NCBI RefSeq assembly: GCF_015624505.1
Contig: NZ_CP061379.1
Span: forward strand, 1,488,001 to 1,552,000
Reading direction: 5' to 3'
Source: Bradyrhizobium commune
GTDB taxonomy: Bacteria; Pseudomonadota; Alphaproteobacteria; Rhizobiales; Xanthobacteraceae
Length of the DNA: 64,000 nucleotides
Part shown: piece by piece, positions 26,037 through 36,158 of the stretch
Numbering within the stretch: the stretch's first letter is position 1
Layout: every line of letters starts with the position of its first letter
Made by a program: the position numbers and the translations under genes
Notes under the pieces: generated by a model
The model's input: the letters and a program-made list of their open reading frames with translations, nothing else
Database searches by the model: none
What the model was told of the DNA's origin: nothing

Positions 26037-27728
26037 ATGGATAGGTTTAACCTCGGCAGCTATTCCAGACCAATCTCGACGCCTTCCCCGGACGCGCAGC
26101 GTTGGTTCGACGCAGGGCTCAACTGGTGCTACGCCTTCAACAAGACGGAAGGGATCAAGTGTTTTCGGAAAGCACTCGGACATGATCCTGAATGTGCCAT
26201 GCTGCATTGGGGCATCGCGTACGGAAGCAGTCCATTTTACAACCTGACCTGGCGCGATCATGGCGAGCGCGAGGCGAACGCTGCGACAGGCATTGCCTTT
26301 GAACACATCGAGCTGGCGCGCACGTCCTTCCATATGGCGAGCGAGGTCGAGAAGCGGCTGGTCGAAGCTCTGGCTTGCCGTATCCAGAGGCCGCATGCGG
26401 TCCCACCCGAGGAGTTCGATCGTTGGGACGACGCGTACGCGGCTGAGATGCGCAGGGTTCATTTTGATTATCCCGACGATCCAGATGTCACGGCACTTTT
26501 CGTCGAGGCGCTGATCACCAGGACGCCGCGACGTCTGTGGGATGTCAAGACGGGGCGACCCGCAAGGAACTCGGACGTGATCGAGGCACTTTCCGTCTGC
26601 GAGCGCGGCATCGATGTCGTCCATTCGTCAGGCCGGCAACCAAACCCGGCGCTTCTGCATCTGCATATCCATATTCTGGAGATGTCGAACGAGCCCGAGA
26701 GAGCCGCGGCTTCCGCGGCTGCTCTGGCGCCCTTGTGTCCGGATGGCGGGCACCTGAACCACATGCCTGCTCACGTCTATATGCTCATCGGCAATTACCG
26801 CGCCGCAAAGGAAGCCAGCGAACGGGCGATCGCGGCCAACGACAAGTTTCTTGCTTACGCGGGGTTATTAACCCCCTACACGACTGCATGCGCTCACGAT
26901 CTTCTCCTGATGATGCATGCTTGCATGTTCCTGGGGCGATGCGGCGACGCGATCGGTGCAGCCGACAAGCTCTCGGGCATGGCGACTGACGAAGTCCTCG
27001 CGGTCCGTGATCGGCCGAAGTTCACGACGAGCCTTGAAGGCTACAACTCGATGCGCACGCACGTGATGGTGCGCTTCGGAAAATGGAGCGAAATAATCGA
27101 CGAGCCTTTGCCTCGAGATCCTGAGACCTATCCGGTTACGACGGCCATGCTCCACTACGCGAAGGGCGTAGCGTACGCAACGTTGCGCGATTTTGTTGCC
27201 GCGGAGCGCGAGAGGACACTCTTCCTCGAACGAGTCTCGCTTATTCCGACAGATCGCAAGGTCTTCAACAACACCGCAAAGAGCATTCTCTCGGTTGCGG
27301 CAAGCATGCTCGAGGGAGAGCTGGCCTACCATCAAGGGCATTACGAAGCAGCATTCTCCCATTTGCGAGAGGCGGTATCGAGAGATGACGGTCTGGAGTA
27401 TGTCGAGCCTTGGGCCTGGATGCATCCCCCTCGGCACGCGCTCGGAGCGTTGCTCGCCGAACAGGCGTACTTCGCGGAAGCCGAGCAATGTTTCCGTGAC
27501 GACCTCGGCTTGAGTCGAGGCGTTCAAAGATGCGCCCAGCACCCCGACAACATCTGGGCGCTTCAGGGTTTGGTCGAGTGCCTGGAGGCACGCCGGGCCA
27601 CCGACGAGCTAAATGAGATCGAGGTTAGGTTAGGGCAAGCTCGGTTATTGGCTGATATGCCCATCGAGGCTGCCTGCATGTGCCGACGTGGTTCGACCAA
27701 GCCATCGGGGCCACGGTCCTGCTGCTGA
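26037..27728 (+). CDS. Tetratricopeptide-repeat protein
   Basis: A 563-residue protein with TPR-like helical hairpins. It begins with SPDAQRWFDAGLNWCYAFNKTEGIKCFRKAL and has further repeat-like segments around PALLHLHIHILEMSNEPERAAASAAAL, HMPAHVYMLIGNYRAAKEASERAI and GHYEAAFSHLREAV. No signal peptide or enzymatic motif is obvious; several conserved His (HLHIH, HMPAH) recall a group of uncharacterised TPR proteins. It follows ubiX by 48 bp on the same strand, so it is probably in the same transcript. Its role in the cluster is unknown; a scaffold for the catabolic enzymes is only a guess. The C-terminal 20 residues are Arg/Cys/Ser-rich and may reflect a local frameshift. Confidence 0.75.
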   Translation: MDRFNLGSYSRPISTPSPDAQRWFDAGLNWCYAFNKTEGIKCFRKALGHDPECAMLHWGIAYGSSPFYNLTWRDHGEREANAATGIAFEHIELARTSFHMASEVEKRLVEALACRIQRPHAVPPEEFDRWDDAYAAEMRRVHFDYPDDPDVTALFVEALITRTPRRLWDVKTGRPARNSDVIEALSVCERGIDVVHSSGRQPNPALLHLHIHILEMSNEPERAAASAAALAPLCPDGGHLNHMPAHVYMLIGNYRAAKEASERAIAANDKFLAYAGLLTPYTTACAHDLLLMMHACMFLGRCGDAIGAADKLSGMATDEVLAVRDRPKFTTSLEGYNSMRTHVMVRFGKWSEIIDEPLPRDPETYPVTTAMLHYAKGVAYATLRDFVAAERERTLFLERVSLIPTDRKVFNNTAKSILSVAASMLEGELAYHQGHYEAAFSHLREAVSRDDGLEYVEPWAWMHPPRHALGALLAEQAYFAEAEQCFRDDLGLSRGVQRCAQHPDNIWALQGLVECLEARRATDELNEIEVRLGQARLLADMPIEAACMCRRGSTKPSGPRSCC

Positions 27729-27825
27729 GAGGCAGAAACCGGGCCATGCGGTGCCTGATCGCACCCACTCGCGCTGATGAGATCGCCTTCGTTCTGGGCG
27801 GGCGCGTGCCCGCCGGACATCGCGA

Positions 27826-28308
27826 TCATCGAACGCCTGCGCCGGCGCGCGAGGGCTTGCGCGCGCCCGGGCCCGGATGAACATGCACCTCCTTGGCCGA
27901 CAGCGGCTCGCCGCATTCGGAGCAGACCATGACGGGGTCGAACATCTTGTGGCAGTTCTTGTGCTCGTGCAGCAACGGTCGTCCGCGCGAGTCGACCATG
28001 TGGATGTTGCCCCAGTGCACGATCGACATGATGATCGGATAGAGGTCGAGACCCTTCTGCGTCAGGATATATTCGTAGCGCTTGGGCGCGTCCTGATAGG
28101 GGATCTTGCGAAGGACGCCAAAGCGAACGAGCTTCTTCAGCCGGTCCGCCAGGAGGTGCCGGGTCACGCCGAGCGATGACTGGAACTCGTCGAACCTGCG
28201 GATCCGAAGAAAACATTCACGCAGGATGAGCAGGCTCCAGCGGTCACCGATGACCGCCACGGTGCGGGCCAGCGAGCACGGCTCCTCTTCGAGCGCATCC
28301 CATTTCAT
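27826..28308 (-). CDS. HxlR-family transcriptional regulator
   Basis: Winged-helix regulator of 160 residues. Typical HxlR features are the Cys in EEEPCSLARTVAVIGDRWSLLIL, the recognition region FDEFQSSLGVTRHLLADRLKKL, and the wing YILTQKGLDLYPII. The C-terminal extension has two CxxC-like elements (HKNCHK and VMVCSECGEPL), which could bind zinc. I chose the ATG at 28308 because GGAGA lies six bases upstream; a longer frame begins at 28332 without a ribosome site. Two copies of a 17-bp palindrome occur in the region between this gene and the divergent operon, consistent with autoregulation and control of that operon. Confidence 0.88.
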   Translation of the reverse strand: MKWDALEEEPCSLARTVAVIGDRWSLLILRECFLRIRRFDEFQSSLGVTRHLLADRLKKLVRFGVLRKIPYQDAPKRYEYILTQKGLDLYPIIMSIVHWGNIHMVDSRGRPLLHEHKNCHKMFDPVMVCSECGEPLSAKEVHVHPGPGARKPSRAGAGVR

Positions 28309-28346
28309 CAACGTTCTCCGGTCCATCTGCATTGGCGATACAAATA

Positions 28347-28363
28347 AATTCTAAATCAGAACT
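28347..28363. promoter_or_regulatory. Putative HxlR operator, copy 1
   Basis: AATTCTAAATCAGAACT, an imperfect palindrome (TTCT...AGAA arms) 39 bp before the hxlR start. It matches the second copy at 28434 at most positions, including TTCTAAA and AGAACT. Likely autoregulatory site. Confidence 0.6.
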
Positions 28364-28433
28364 CACGCCATTTCAATAGGATGACGAGATTATAAGGCTT
28401 CAGGCCATGTTATATGACGACAATCATATTGAC

Positions 28434-28450
28434 AGTTCTAAAATAGAACT
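28434..28450. promoter_or_regulatory. Putative HxlR operator, copy 2
   Basis: AGTTCTAAAATAGAACT, a perfect palindrome with 7-bp arms and a 3-bp centre, 66 bp before the first gene of the rightward operon. The centre-to-centre distance to copy 1 is 87 bp. The stretch between the copies is AT-rich and should contain the divergent promoters. Confidence 0.7.
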
Positions 28451-28515
28451 TTAGAAACCCCGCCACGATCAATCAGGCGGCAAGCAATCGCCGCCATCGA
28501 AGGGAAGGGCGTTCC

Positions 28516-29154
28516 ATGGCTGCTCCGCTCAAGGTCGAGTTTCACTTCGATTTCGGCAGCCCCAATGCCTACCTTGCCGAGCTCGCGCTGCCCGCGATTG
28601 AGCAGCGAACGGGCGTGACGTTCGACTACGTGCCGGTGCTGCTCGGCGGCGTCTACAAGGCGACCGGCAACATGTCGCCCGCCGAGTCGCTGCGCGGGAT
28701 CAAGAACAAGCCGGACTACAATGCGCTCGAGACCGAGCGTTTCCTGCGCCGTCACAACATCACGAAATTCAAGACGAACCCGTTCTTCCCGGTGAATACG
28801 CTGATGCTGATGCGCGGCGTTGTCGCGGCCGGGTTCGAGGGGATGTTCGAGTCCTACTTCCGCGCGGCGTATCACCACATGTGGGTCGAGCCCAAGAAGA
28901 TGGACGACCCGCAGGTGTTCCGCGAAGCGTTCCTGTCATCGGGGCTCGACATCGACCGCATCATCGCCCGCGCCCAGCAGGACGACGTCAAGAAGAAGCT
29001 GATCGAGAACACAAGCAGCGCCGTGGCGCGCGGCACGTTCGGCTCTCCGACGTTCTTCGTCGGCGACCAGATCTACTTCGGCAAGGACAGCCTGCGCGAC
29101 GTCGAGGACGAGATCGTTGCGCAATTGGCCGCGGCGCAGCGCAAGCGCGCCTGA
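28516..29154 (+). CDS. DSBA-fold isomerase (2-hydroxychromene-2-carboxylate isomerase-like)
   Basis: A 212-residue protein of the DsbA/kappa-GST-like fold. The N-terminal motif EFHFDFGSPNAYLAELAL carries Ser15 where HCCA isomerases have their glutathione-activating serine. The C-terminal block is GTFGSPTFFVGDQIYFGKDSL. HCCA isomerases use glutathione to isomerise ring-cleavage products of naphthalene-type aromatics; related enzymes act on other substrates. It is the first gene of the 11-gene operon, behind a perfect HxlR operator. Together with the GST later in the operon it suggests glutathione-dependent chemistry (inference). Confidence 0.87.
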   Translation: MAAPLKVEFHFDFGSPNAYLAELALPAIEQRTGVTFDYVPVLLGGVYKATGNMSPAESLRGIKNKPDYNALETERFLRRHNITKFKTNPFFPVNTLMLMRGVVAAGFEGMFESYFRAAYHHMWVEPKKMDDPQVFREAFLSSGLDIDRIIARAQQDDVKKKLIENTSSAVARGTFGSPTFFVGDQIYFGKDSLRDVEDEIVAQLAAAQRKRA

Positions 29155-29214
29155 CCGCGCGTCAGGATCCGGAACGAGCCGAGCCCGCAAAGGGCCTTTC
29201 AACGGGAGGTGTCA

Positions 29215-30762
29215 TTGGCAAACTGGCAGCAGGCTGCAGCCGAAATCACGAACGCGTTGCCGCACCGCATCCATGAGGTGATGGACCGCTATGTCGCCGC
29301 CACACCCGACCGGACGGCGCTGATCGAAGACAATGCCAGCCTGACTTATCGCGAACTCGACCGGGCGGTTGACGCTACGGCGGACGCCCTCCGCGCGCTC
29401 GACGTTCGCGCCGGCGATCGCCTGATGATCGTCAGCGAGAACTCGATCGCGCTCGCGTGCCTCCTGTTCGCTGCAAGCCGCCTCGATGCCTGGGCGATTG
29501 TCGCCAACCCGCGGCTGTCGCGGCGCGAGCTCGATCAGATCAGGGATCACAGCGGCGCCCGGCGCATGTTCTTCACGGCAGAGGTCTCCGAAGAGGCGGC
29601 CGCGCACGCGACGCGTTACGAGGCTCCGTTGCAGGATGTCGGGCCGCTCCGCGGCATCGGCGTCTCCGCGCTGAACCGGGATACTCAGGCCGAGCCGGTC
29701 GAGGCGGATGGCACACGGCAAGTGGCGGTCCTCATCTACACGTCAGGCACCACTGGAACGCCGAAGGGCGTCATGCTCACGCATCGGAACCTGCTGTTTT
29801 CGGCGCGAACCACGGCGACCTTGCGCAACATGACGGCGGACGACGTGCAGTATTGCGTGCTGCCGATCTCGCACATTGTCGGCATCTCGCTCTTGACGAT
29901 GACGCTGATGGTCGGCGGCATCACCCGGCTGGTCACCAAATATAATCCGGCTGCGCTGGCCAAGGCGCTGGCCGAGGAAGGCATCACGCTCCTGAACGGC
30001 GTGCCCGCCACCTACCAGCGGCTGCTGGAATACAAGCAGATGGCGGGCTTGCAGAGGCTGGCGCGCGGCGCGCTGCGCCTGATGAGCGTCGCCGGCGCGC
30101 CGCTCGACCTCGAGCTCAAGGCAAGGGTCGAGAAGGAGCTCGGTCTTCCGCTCGGCAACGCCTTCGGCATTACTGAATGCTCGCCCGGTATTTCCGGCGT
30201 GCGGCCCGAGGCGCCGCGCAGCGACAATTCGGTCGGCGTCCTCGTGCCGGGTATCGAGGCCCGGATCGTGGCGCGCGACGGCACCATCGTGACGAACGGC
30301 GATATCGGCGAACTGCATGTCCGCGGACCGAACGTGATGCGCGGCTATTATCGGGCGCCGGACCTCACCGCGAAAGCGATCGACCCGGACGGGTGGTTCA
30401 ACACGGGCGACCTCGCGCGCTTCGAGGGCGATGCGCTGTTCATCGTTGGCCGCACCAAGGAGATGATCATCCGCTCGGGCTTCAACGTCTATCCCGCCGA
30501 GATCGAGGCGGTGCTGAGCACCCATCCCGACGTGGTGCAATGCGCCGTGGTCGGGCGGCCGGTCATGGGCAATGAAGAGATCGTGGCCTTCGTCCAGCTG
30601 CTCAAGGGCTCCTCGACCACCGCGCAGGACGTAATGGCGCATGTCGCGCCGGAGCTCACCTCGTACAAGCGGCCGTCCGAGATCATCCTCATGGACGCGC
30701 TGCCGGCCACTTCGACCGGCAAGCTCCTGAAACACAAGCTGGCGGAATCGCTGCGCAACTGA
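29215..30762 (+). CDS. Acyl-CoA synthetase (AMP-dependent ligase)
   Basis: ANL-superfamily ligase of about 515 residues that activates a carboxylic acid to its CoA thioester. The P-loop is LIYTSGTTGTPKGVMLTH (about 173-190), the acyl-pocket motif is NAFGITECSPGISG, the hinge is GWFNTGDLARFEGD followed by GRTKEMIIRSGFNVYPAEIE, and the C-terminal catalytic Lys is in TSTGKLLKHK. The TTG at 29215 is five bases from GGGAGG; a GTG at 29209 overlaps that ribosome site and is less likely. It supplies the CoA ester for the acyl-CoA dehydrogenases and thiolase of the same operon. Confidence 0.92.
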   Translation: MANWQQAAAEITNALPHRIHEVMDRYVAATPDRTALIEDNASLTYRELDRAVDATADALRALDVRAGDRLMIVSENSIALACLLFAASRLDAWAIVANPRLSRRELDQIRDHSGARRMFFTAEVSEEAAAHATRYEAPLQDVGPLRGIGVSALNRDTQAEPVEADGTRQVAVLIYTSGTTGTPKGVMLTHRNLLFSARTTATLRNMTADDVQYCVLPISHIVGISLLTMTLMVGGITRLVTKYNPAALAKALAEEGITLLNGVPATYQRLLEYKQMAGLQRLARGALRLMSVAGAPLDLELKARVEKELGLPLGNAFGITECSPGISGVRPEAPRSDNSVGVLVPGIEARIVARDGTIVTNGDIGELHVRGPNVMRGYYRAPDLTAKAIDPDGWFNTGDLARFEGDALFIVGRTKEMIIRSGFNVYPAEIEAVLSTHPDVVQCAVVGRPVMGNEEIVAFVQLLKGSSTTAQDVMAHVAPELTSYKRPSEIILMDALPATSTGKLLKHKLAESLRN

Positions 30763-30802
30763 AGCGAGCGAGATCGCTTCAAAGTCTCATAAGGAGAAAT
30801 CC

Positions 30803-31540
30803 GTGCAGAAGAGAAACAGGACGGTTGCGGTGATCGGCGCCGGTGACTTTATCGGCGGCGAGATTGCCAAGAAATTCGCTTCGGAAGGCTTCACGGTTTT
30901 CGCCGGCCGTCGTAACGGCGACAAGCTCGTGCCGCTGGTCAAGGACATCGAGGCCGCCGGCGGCGAGATCCACGCCCGCTCGCTCGACGCACGCAATGAG
31001 AGGGAGATCGTCTCCTTCCTCAATGACGCCGACAAGCACGCGCCGCTCGAGGTCTGCATCTTCAACATCGGCGCCAACGTCAATTTCCCGATCCTGGAGA
31101 CCACCGAGCGCGTGTTCCGGAAAGTCTGGGAGATGGCCTGCTATTCCGGCTTCCTTGCCGGGCGCGAGGCAGCGCGGCTGATGCTGCCGCATGGAGGCGG
31201 CAACATCTTCTTCACCGGCGCGACCGCGTCCTTGCGCGGTGGGTCCGGCTATGCCGCCTTCGCCAGCGCCAAGTTCGGCCTGCGGGCCGTCGCGCAGGCG
31301 ATGGCGCGCGAACTCGGACCGAAGAACATCCATGTCGCTCACCTCATCATTGACTCCGGCGTCGATACCGAATGGGTGCGGCAGCGCCGGCTCGAAGCGC
31401 TCGGCCCCAATGCGCTCGACGATCCGGACCTGCTGATGCCGCCCGCGTCTGTGGCCGCGTCCTACTGGCAGCTCTACCAGCAGCCCAAGAGCGCCTGGAC
31501 GTTCGAGCTCGAGATCCGTCCCTTCGGCGAGAAGTGGTAG
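30803..31540 (+). CDS. SDR-family protein with degenerate catalytic residues (paralogue 1)
   Basis: A 245-residue Rossmann-fold short-chain dehydrogenase. The nucleotide-binding motif GAGDFIGGEI is at 12-21. Aligned with classical SDRs, the active-site Ser falls at Ala140 (TGATAS) and the Tyr at Phe153 (AAFASAK), while Lys157 is kept. It ends with EIRPFGEKW, very like the end of the second SDR of this operon (39461). The GTG start has AAGGAG seven bases before it. With Ser and Tyr missing, it may not perform standard alcohol/ketone chemistry. I recall uncharacterised SDR homologues with the same FAxAK pattern, so this is a subfamily trait rather than a sequencing error. Confidence 0.85.
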   Translation: MQKRNRTVAVIGAGDFIGGEIAKKFASEGFTVFAGRRNGDKLVPLVKDIEAAGGEIHARSLDARNEREIVSFLNDADKHAPLEVCIFNIGANVNFPILETTERVFRKVWEMACYSGFLAGREAARLMLPHGGGNIFFTGATASLRGGSGYAAFASAKFGLRAVAQAMARELGPKNIHVAHLIIDSGVDTEWVRQRRLEALGPNALDDPDLLMPPASVAASYWQLYQQPKSAWTFELEIRPFGEKW

Positions 31541-31552
31541 GGAGGGCGTCCC

Positions 31553-32734
<1,182 letters not shown>

Positions 32735-32759
32735 CAAACAGCAGCACGGGAGGAAGCGG

Positions 32760-33890
32760 ATGGATATCCAGTTCACGGAAGAGCAGGAGCTGCTCCGATC
32801 CAGCGTCCAGCGCCTGCTGCGCGACCAGTATGATTTCGATGCACGCCGCAAGATCCTCGCGAGCGAGGAAGGGACCGGCCGCAGCCAATGGCAGGCCTTC
32901 GCCGAGCTCGGCCTGCTGGCGGCGCCGTTCGCCGAGGAGGTCGGCGGTCTCGGCGGCGGTCCGCTGTCGACCATGATCATCATGCAGGAGTTCGGCCGTC
33001 ACCTCGTGGTCGAGCCGTTCGTCGAGACGGTGGTGCTCGCAGGCCACCTGCTCGAGCGCGCCGGGTCGGCCGGGCAGAGGCAAGGCTTCATTCCGGACAT
33101 CATCGCCGGCACCAGGACCTGGGCGCTTGCCTGGAGCGAAAAGGGCTCGCGCTTCGATCTCGCCAGCGTCGCCACCACGGCACGGCGCGAGGGCAAGGGC
33201 CATGTGCTGACCGGTGAGAAGACCGCGATCATCGCCGCGCCCTGGGCGGACTATCTGATCGTTTCGGCGCGGACCTCCGGTCAGCAGCGCGATCGTAACG
33301 GCGTCAGCCTCTTTATTGTTGACCGCCGCGCCGCCAACCTCGATCTCCAGAGCTTCAAGACGATCGACGGCCGTCGCGCGGCGGAGATCAGCCTGCGCGG
33401 CGTCGCCGGCCAGTTGCTGGGCGAGGAGGGCGAGGGCGTGACCGCGCTGGAAGCCTGTCGCGACCGTGCCATCGGCGCGCTCTGCGCCGAGGCGGTCGGT
33501 GCGATGGCTGAGCTGAATTCCGCGACGCTGGACTATTCCAAGACCCGCAAGCAGTTCGGCACGACGATCGGATCCTTCCAGGTGTTGCAGCATCGGATGG
33601 TCGACATGTTCATCGCCCATCAGGAGGCACTTTCGCTGATGCAGCATCTCACGCTGACCCTGGATGCAGGCGAGGCTGGAGTTTCGCGGCTAGCGTCCGG
33701 AGCCAAGACCAAGATCGGCTATGCCGGCAAATTCATCGCCGACCAGGCGGTGCAGCTGCACGGCGGCATGGGCATGACTGACGAATTGAACGTCGGGCAT
33801 TATTTCAAGCGGATTTCCTCCATCAACATCCAATTCGGCGATCCCGCCTTTCACCTGTTGCGCTACGCGCAGCTTGATGCGGCAGCCTAG
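32760..33890 (+). CDS. Acyl-CoA dehydrogenase (subunit 2)
   Basis: A 376-residue acyl-CoA dehydrogenase starting [20 protein letters not shown]. The mid domain is shortened ([41 protein letters not shown]). The C-terminal helices contain [24 protein letters not shown] and [20 protein letters not shown]. It lacks the YEG/YGG catalytic-base motif near the C-terminus. GGGAGGAAG precedes the ATG. It probably forms a heteromer with the preceding dehydrogenase. Confidence 0.9.
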   Translation: MDIQFTEEQELLRSSVQRLLRDQYDFDARRKILASEEGTGRSQWQAFAELGLLAAPFAEEVGGLGGGPLSTMIIMQEFGRHLVVEPFVETVVLAGHLLERAGSAGQRQGFIPDIIAGTRTWALAWSEKGSRFDLASVATTARREGKGHVLTGEKTAIIAAPWADYLIVSARTSGQQRDRNGVSLFIVDRRAANLDLQSFKTIDGRRAAEISLRGVAGQLLGEEGEGVTALEACRDRAIGALCAEAVGAMAELNSATLDYSKTRKQFGTTIGSFQVLQHRMVDMFIAHQEALSLMQHLTLTLDAGEAGVSRLASGAKTKIGYAGKFIADQAVQLHGGMGMTDELNVGHYFKRISSINIQFGDPAFHLLRYAQLDAAA

Positions 33891-33903
33891 CAGAGAGGCA
33901 GAC

Positions 33904-35091
33904 ATGACGACTGAAGCAGTGATCGTTTCCACCGCGCGCACCGGCGTCGGCAAGGCCTATCGCGGCGCGCTCAACAACACCGACGGTCCGACGCTCGCCG
34001 GCCACGTGATGGCCGAGGCTGTGAAGCGCGCCGGCATCGCGCCCGGCGAGGTCGAGGACGTGGTGATGGGCTGCGCCATGCAGCAGGGCACCATGGTGAT
34101 GAACGTCGCCCGCAAGGGTGCGATCCGCGCCGGCCTGCCGGTCACGGTCGCTGGCACCACGATCGACCGGCAATGCGCCTCCGGCCTCCAGGCGATCGCG
34201 GTTGCCGCGCGCTCGGTGATGCTTGACGGCGTCGAGATCGCGATCGGCGGCGGCATCGAGTCGATCAGCCTGGTGCAGAACGACCACATGAACCGCTTCC
34301 ACGCCGTCGACGACGAGCTAATGGCGATGAAGCCCGAAATGTACATGTCGATGCTGGAGACGGCCGAAGTGGTCGCCGATCGCTACAAGATCGGACGCGA
34401 CCGGCAGGACGAATACTCGCTCGAATGCCAGCGCCGCGTCGGTGCCGCATTGCAGGGCGGCCGCTTCGCAGACGAGATCGTGCCGATCACGACCAGGATG
34501 GCCGTCGTCGACAAGGACACCAGGGACGTCACGTATCAGCAGGTGACCTTGTCCAAGGACGAGGGCCCGCGTCCGGACACGACCGCAGAAGGCCTTGCCA
34601 AGATCAAGCCGGTGTTCGAGGGCAAGACCATCAGCGCCGGCAATGCCAGCCAGCTCTCCGATGGCGCTTCCGCCTGCGTGATCATGAGCGACAGGGTCGC
34701 CGCGCAGAAGGGCTTGAAGCCGCTCGGCATCTTCCGCGGCTTCGTCGCCGCCGGCGTCGAGCCGGACGAGATGGGCGTCGGTCCCGTGGTCGCGATCCCG
34801 CGGCTCCTGAAGCGGCACGGTCTGAAGATCGACGACATCGATCTCTGGGAGCTCAACGAAGCCTACGCGGTGCAGGTGATCTATTGCCGCGACAAGCTCG
34901 GCATCGATCCCGACAAGCTCAACGTCGATGGTGGCTCGATCGCGATCGGCCATCCCTATGGCATGACGGGTTCACGGCTGACCGGCCATCTCCTGATCGA
35001 GGGCCGGCGGCGCAAGGCGAAATACGGCGTGGTCACCATGTGCATCGGCGGCGGCATGGGCGCGGCCGGCCTGTTTGAAATCGTCCACTGA
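33904..35091 (+). CDS. Thiolase (acetyl-CoA acyltransferase)
   Basis: Thiolase of 395 residues. The nucleophilic Cys is C91 ([12 protein letters not shown]). The catalytic His is H350 ([14 protein letters not shown]) and the second Cys is C380 ([10 protein letters not shown]). It carries out thiolytic cleavage of a 3-ketoacyl-CoA or the reverse condensation. The ATG at 33904 follows AGAGAGG; an open extension upstream overlaps the preceding gene and is rejected. It provides the last beta-oxidation step in the operon. No enoyl-CoA hydratase or 3-hydroxyacyl-CoA dehydrogenase is recognisable here, so those steps would rely on genes elsewhere or on the SDRs. Confidence 0.94.
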   Translation: MTTEAVIVSTARTGVGKAYRGALNNTDGPTLAGHVMAEAVKRAGIAPGEVEDVVMGCAMQQGTMVMNVARKGAIRAGLPVTVAGTTIDRQCASGLQAIAVAARSVMLDGVEIAIGGGIESISLVQNDHMNRFHAVDDELMAMKPEMYMSMLETAEVVADRYKIGRDRQDEYSLECQRRVGAALQGGRFADEIVPITTRMAVVDKDTRDVTYQQVTLSKDEGPRPDTTAEGLAKIKPVFEGKTISAGNASQLSDGASACVIMSDRVAAQKGLKPLGIFRGFVAAGVEPDEMGVGPVVAIPRLLKRHGLKIDDIDLWELNEAYAVQVIYCRDKLGIDPDKLNVDGGSIAIGHPYGMTGSRLTGHLLIEGRRRKAKYGVVTMCIGGGMGAAGLFEIVH

Positions 35092-35111
35092 TCGGAAAAC
35101 GGAGTTTTCGC

Positions 35112-36122
35112 GTGAAGACAGCAATCACTGAACTTTTCGGCATCCAGCATCCGATCATCCAGGGCGGCATGCACTATGTCGGCTTCGCCGAGATGGCGGC
35201 GGCCGTGTCGAATGCCGGCGGCCTCGGCATCATCACGGGCCTGACCCAGAGGACGCCGGAACTGCTGGCGAAGGAAATCGCGCGCTGCCGCGACATGACG
35301 GACAAGCCGATCGGCGTGAACCTGACGTTCCTGCCGAGCTTCACGGCGCCGCCTTATCCGGAATACATCGCCGCGATCAGGGAGGGTGGCGTGAAGGCCG
35401 TGGAGACCGCCGGCCGCAGCCCGGAAGCGTACATGCCGGCCCTGAAGGCCGCCGGCATCAAGGTGATCCACAAATGCACCTCGGTGCGGCATTCGCTGAA
35501 GGCCGAGAAGATCGGCTGCGACGCGGTCAGCGTCGACGGTTTCGAATGCGGCGGTCATCCCGGCGAGGATGATATCCCGAACATGATCCTGCTGCCGCGG
35601 GCGGCCGACGAACTGAAGATTCCGTTCGTGGCATCGGGCGGCATGGCGGACGCCCGAAGCCTCGTTGCGGCGCTGTCGATGGGCGCCGCCGGCATGAACA
35701 TGGGCACCCGCTTCATCGCGACCAGGGAAGCCCCGGTCCATGACAACGTGAAGCAGGCGCTGGTCAGGGCGACCGAGCTCGACACGGTGCTGGTGATGCG
35801 CGCGCTGCGCAACACCGAACGCGTGCTGAAGAACAAGGGCGTCGACGAGCTTCTCCAGATCGAGCGCGAGAAGGGCGCCGCGCTGAAGATCGATGACATC
35901 CACGAACAGGTCGCCGGCGTCTACCCCAAGGTGATGATCGACGGCCAGATGGATGCCGGCGCGTGGAGCTGCGGCATGGTGGTCGGCCTGATCCACGACA
36001 TCCCGACGGTCAAGGAGCTGATCGACCGCATCATGCGCGAGGCCGAGCAGATCATCCGGCAGCGGCTGACCGGCTTCCTCGACGGTGCTTTCGAAACCAC
36101 ACCGGCCCGCGCGGTCGCCTGA
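35112..36122 (+). CDS. Nitronate monooxygenase / 2-nitropropane dioxygenase-like flavoprotein
   Basis: FMN-binding TIM-barrel protein of 336 residues. It begins FGIQHPIIQGGMHYVGFAEMAAAVSNAGGLGIITG, the typical NMO start. GFECGGHPGEDD carries the conserved catalytic-site His region, and FVASGGMADARSLVAALSMGAAGMNMGTRF binds the FMN phosphate. In acyl-CoA operons such proteins may act on nitronates or serve as flavin-dependent enoyl reductase-like enzymes, as in FabK relatives. The GTG start has ACGGAG about eight bases upstream. Exact reaction unknown. Confidence 0.87.
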   Translation: MKTAITELFGIQHPIIQGGMHYVGFAEMAAAVSNAGGLGIITGLTQRTPELLAKEIARCRDMTDKPIGVNLTFLPSFTAPPYPEYIAAIREGGVKAVETAGRSPEAYMPALKAAGIKVIHKCTSVRHSLKAEKIGCDAVSVDGFECGGHPGEDDIPNMILLPRAADELKIPFVASGGMADARSLVAALSMGAAGMNMGTRFIATREAPVHDNVKQALVRATELDTVLVMRALRNTERVLKNKGVDELLQIEREKGAALKIDDIHEQVAGVYPKVMIDGQMDAGAWSCGMVVGLIHDIPTVKELIDRIMREAEQIIRQRLTGFLDGAFETTPARAVA

Positions 36123-36158
36123 TCGCGAAAGGATTACACCAGCATCGAAGGAGCGAAC

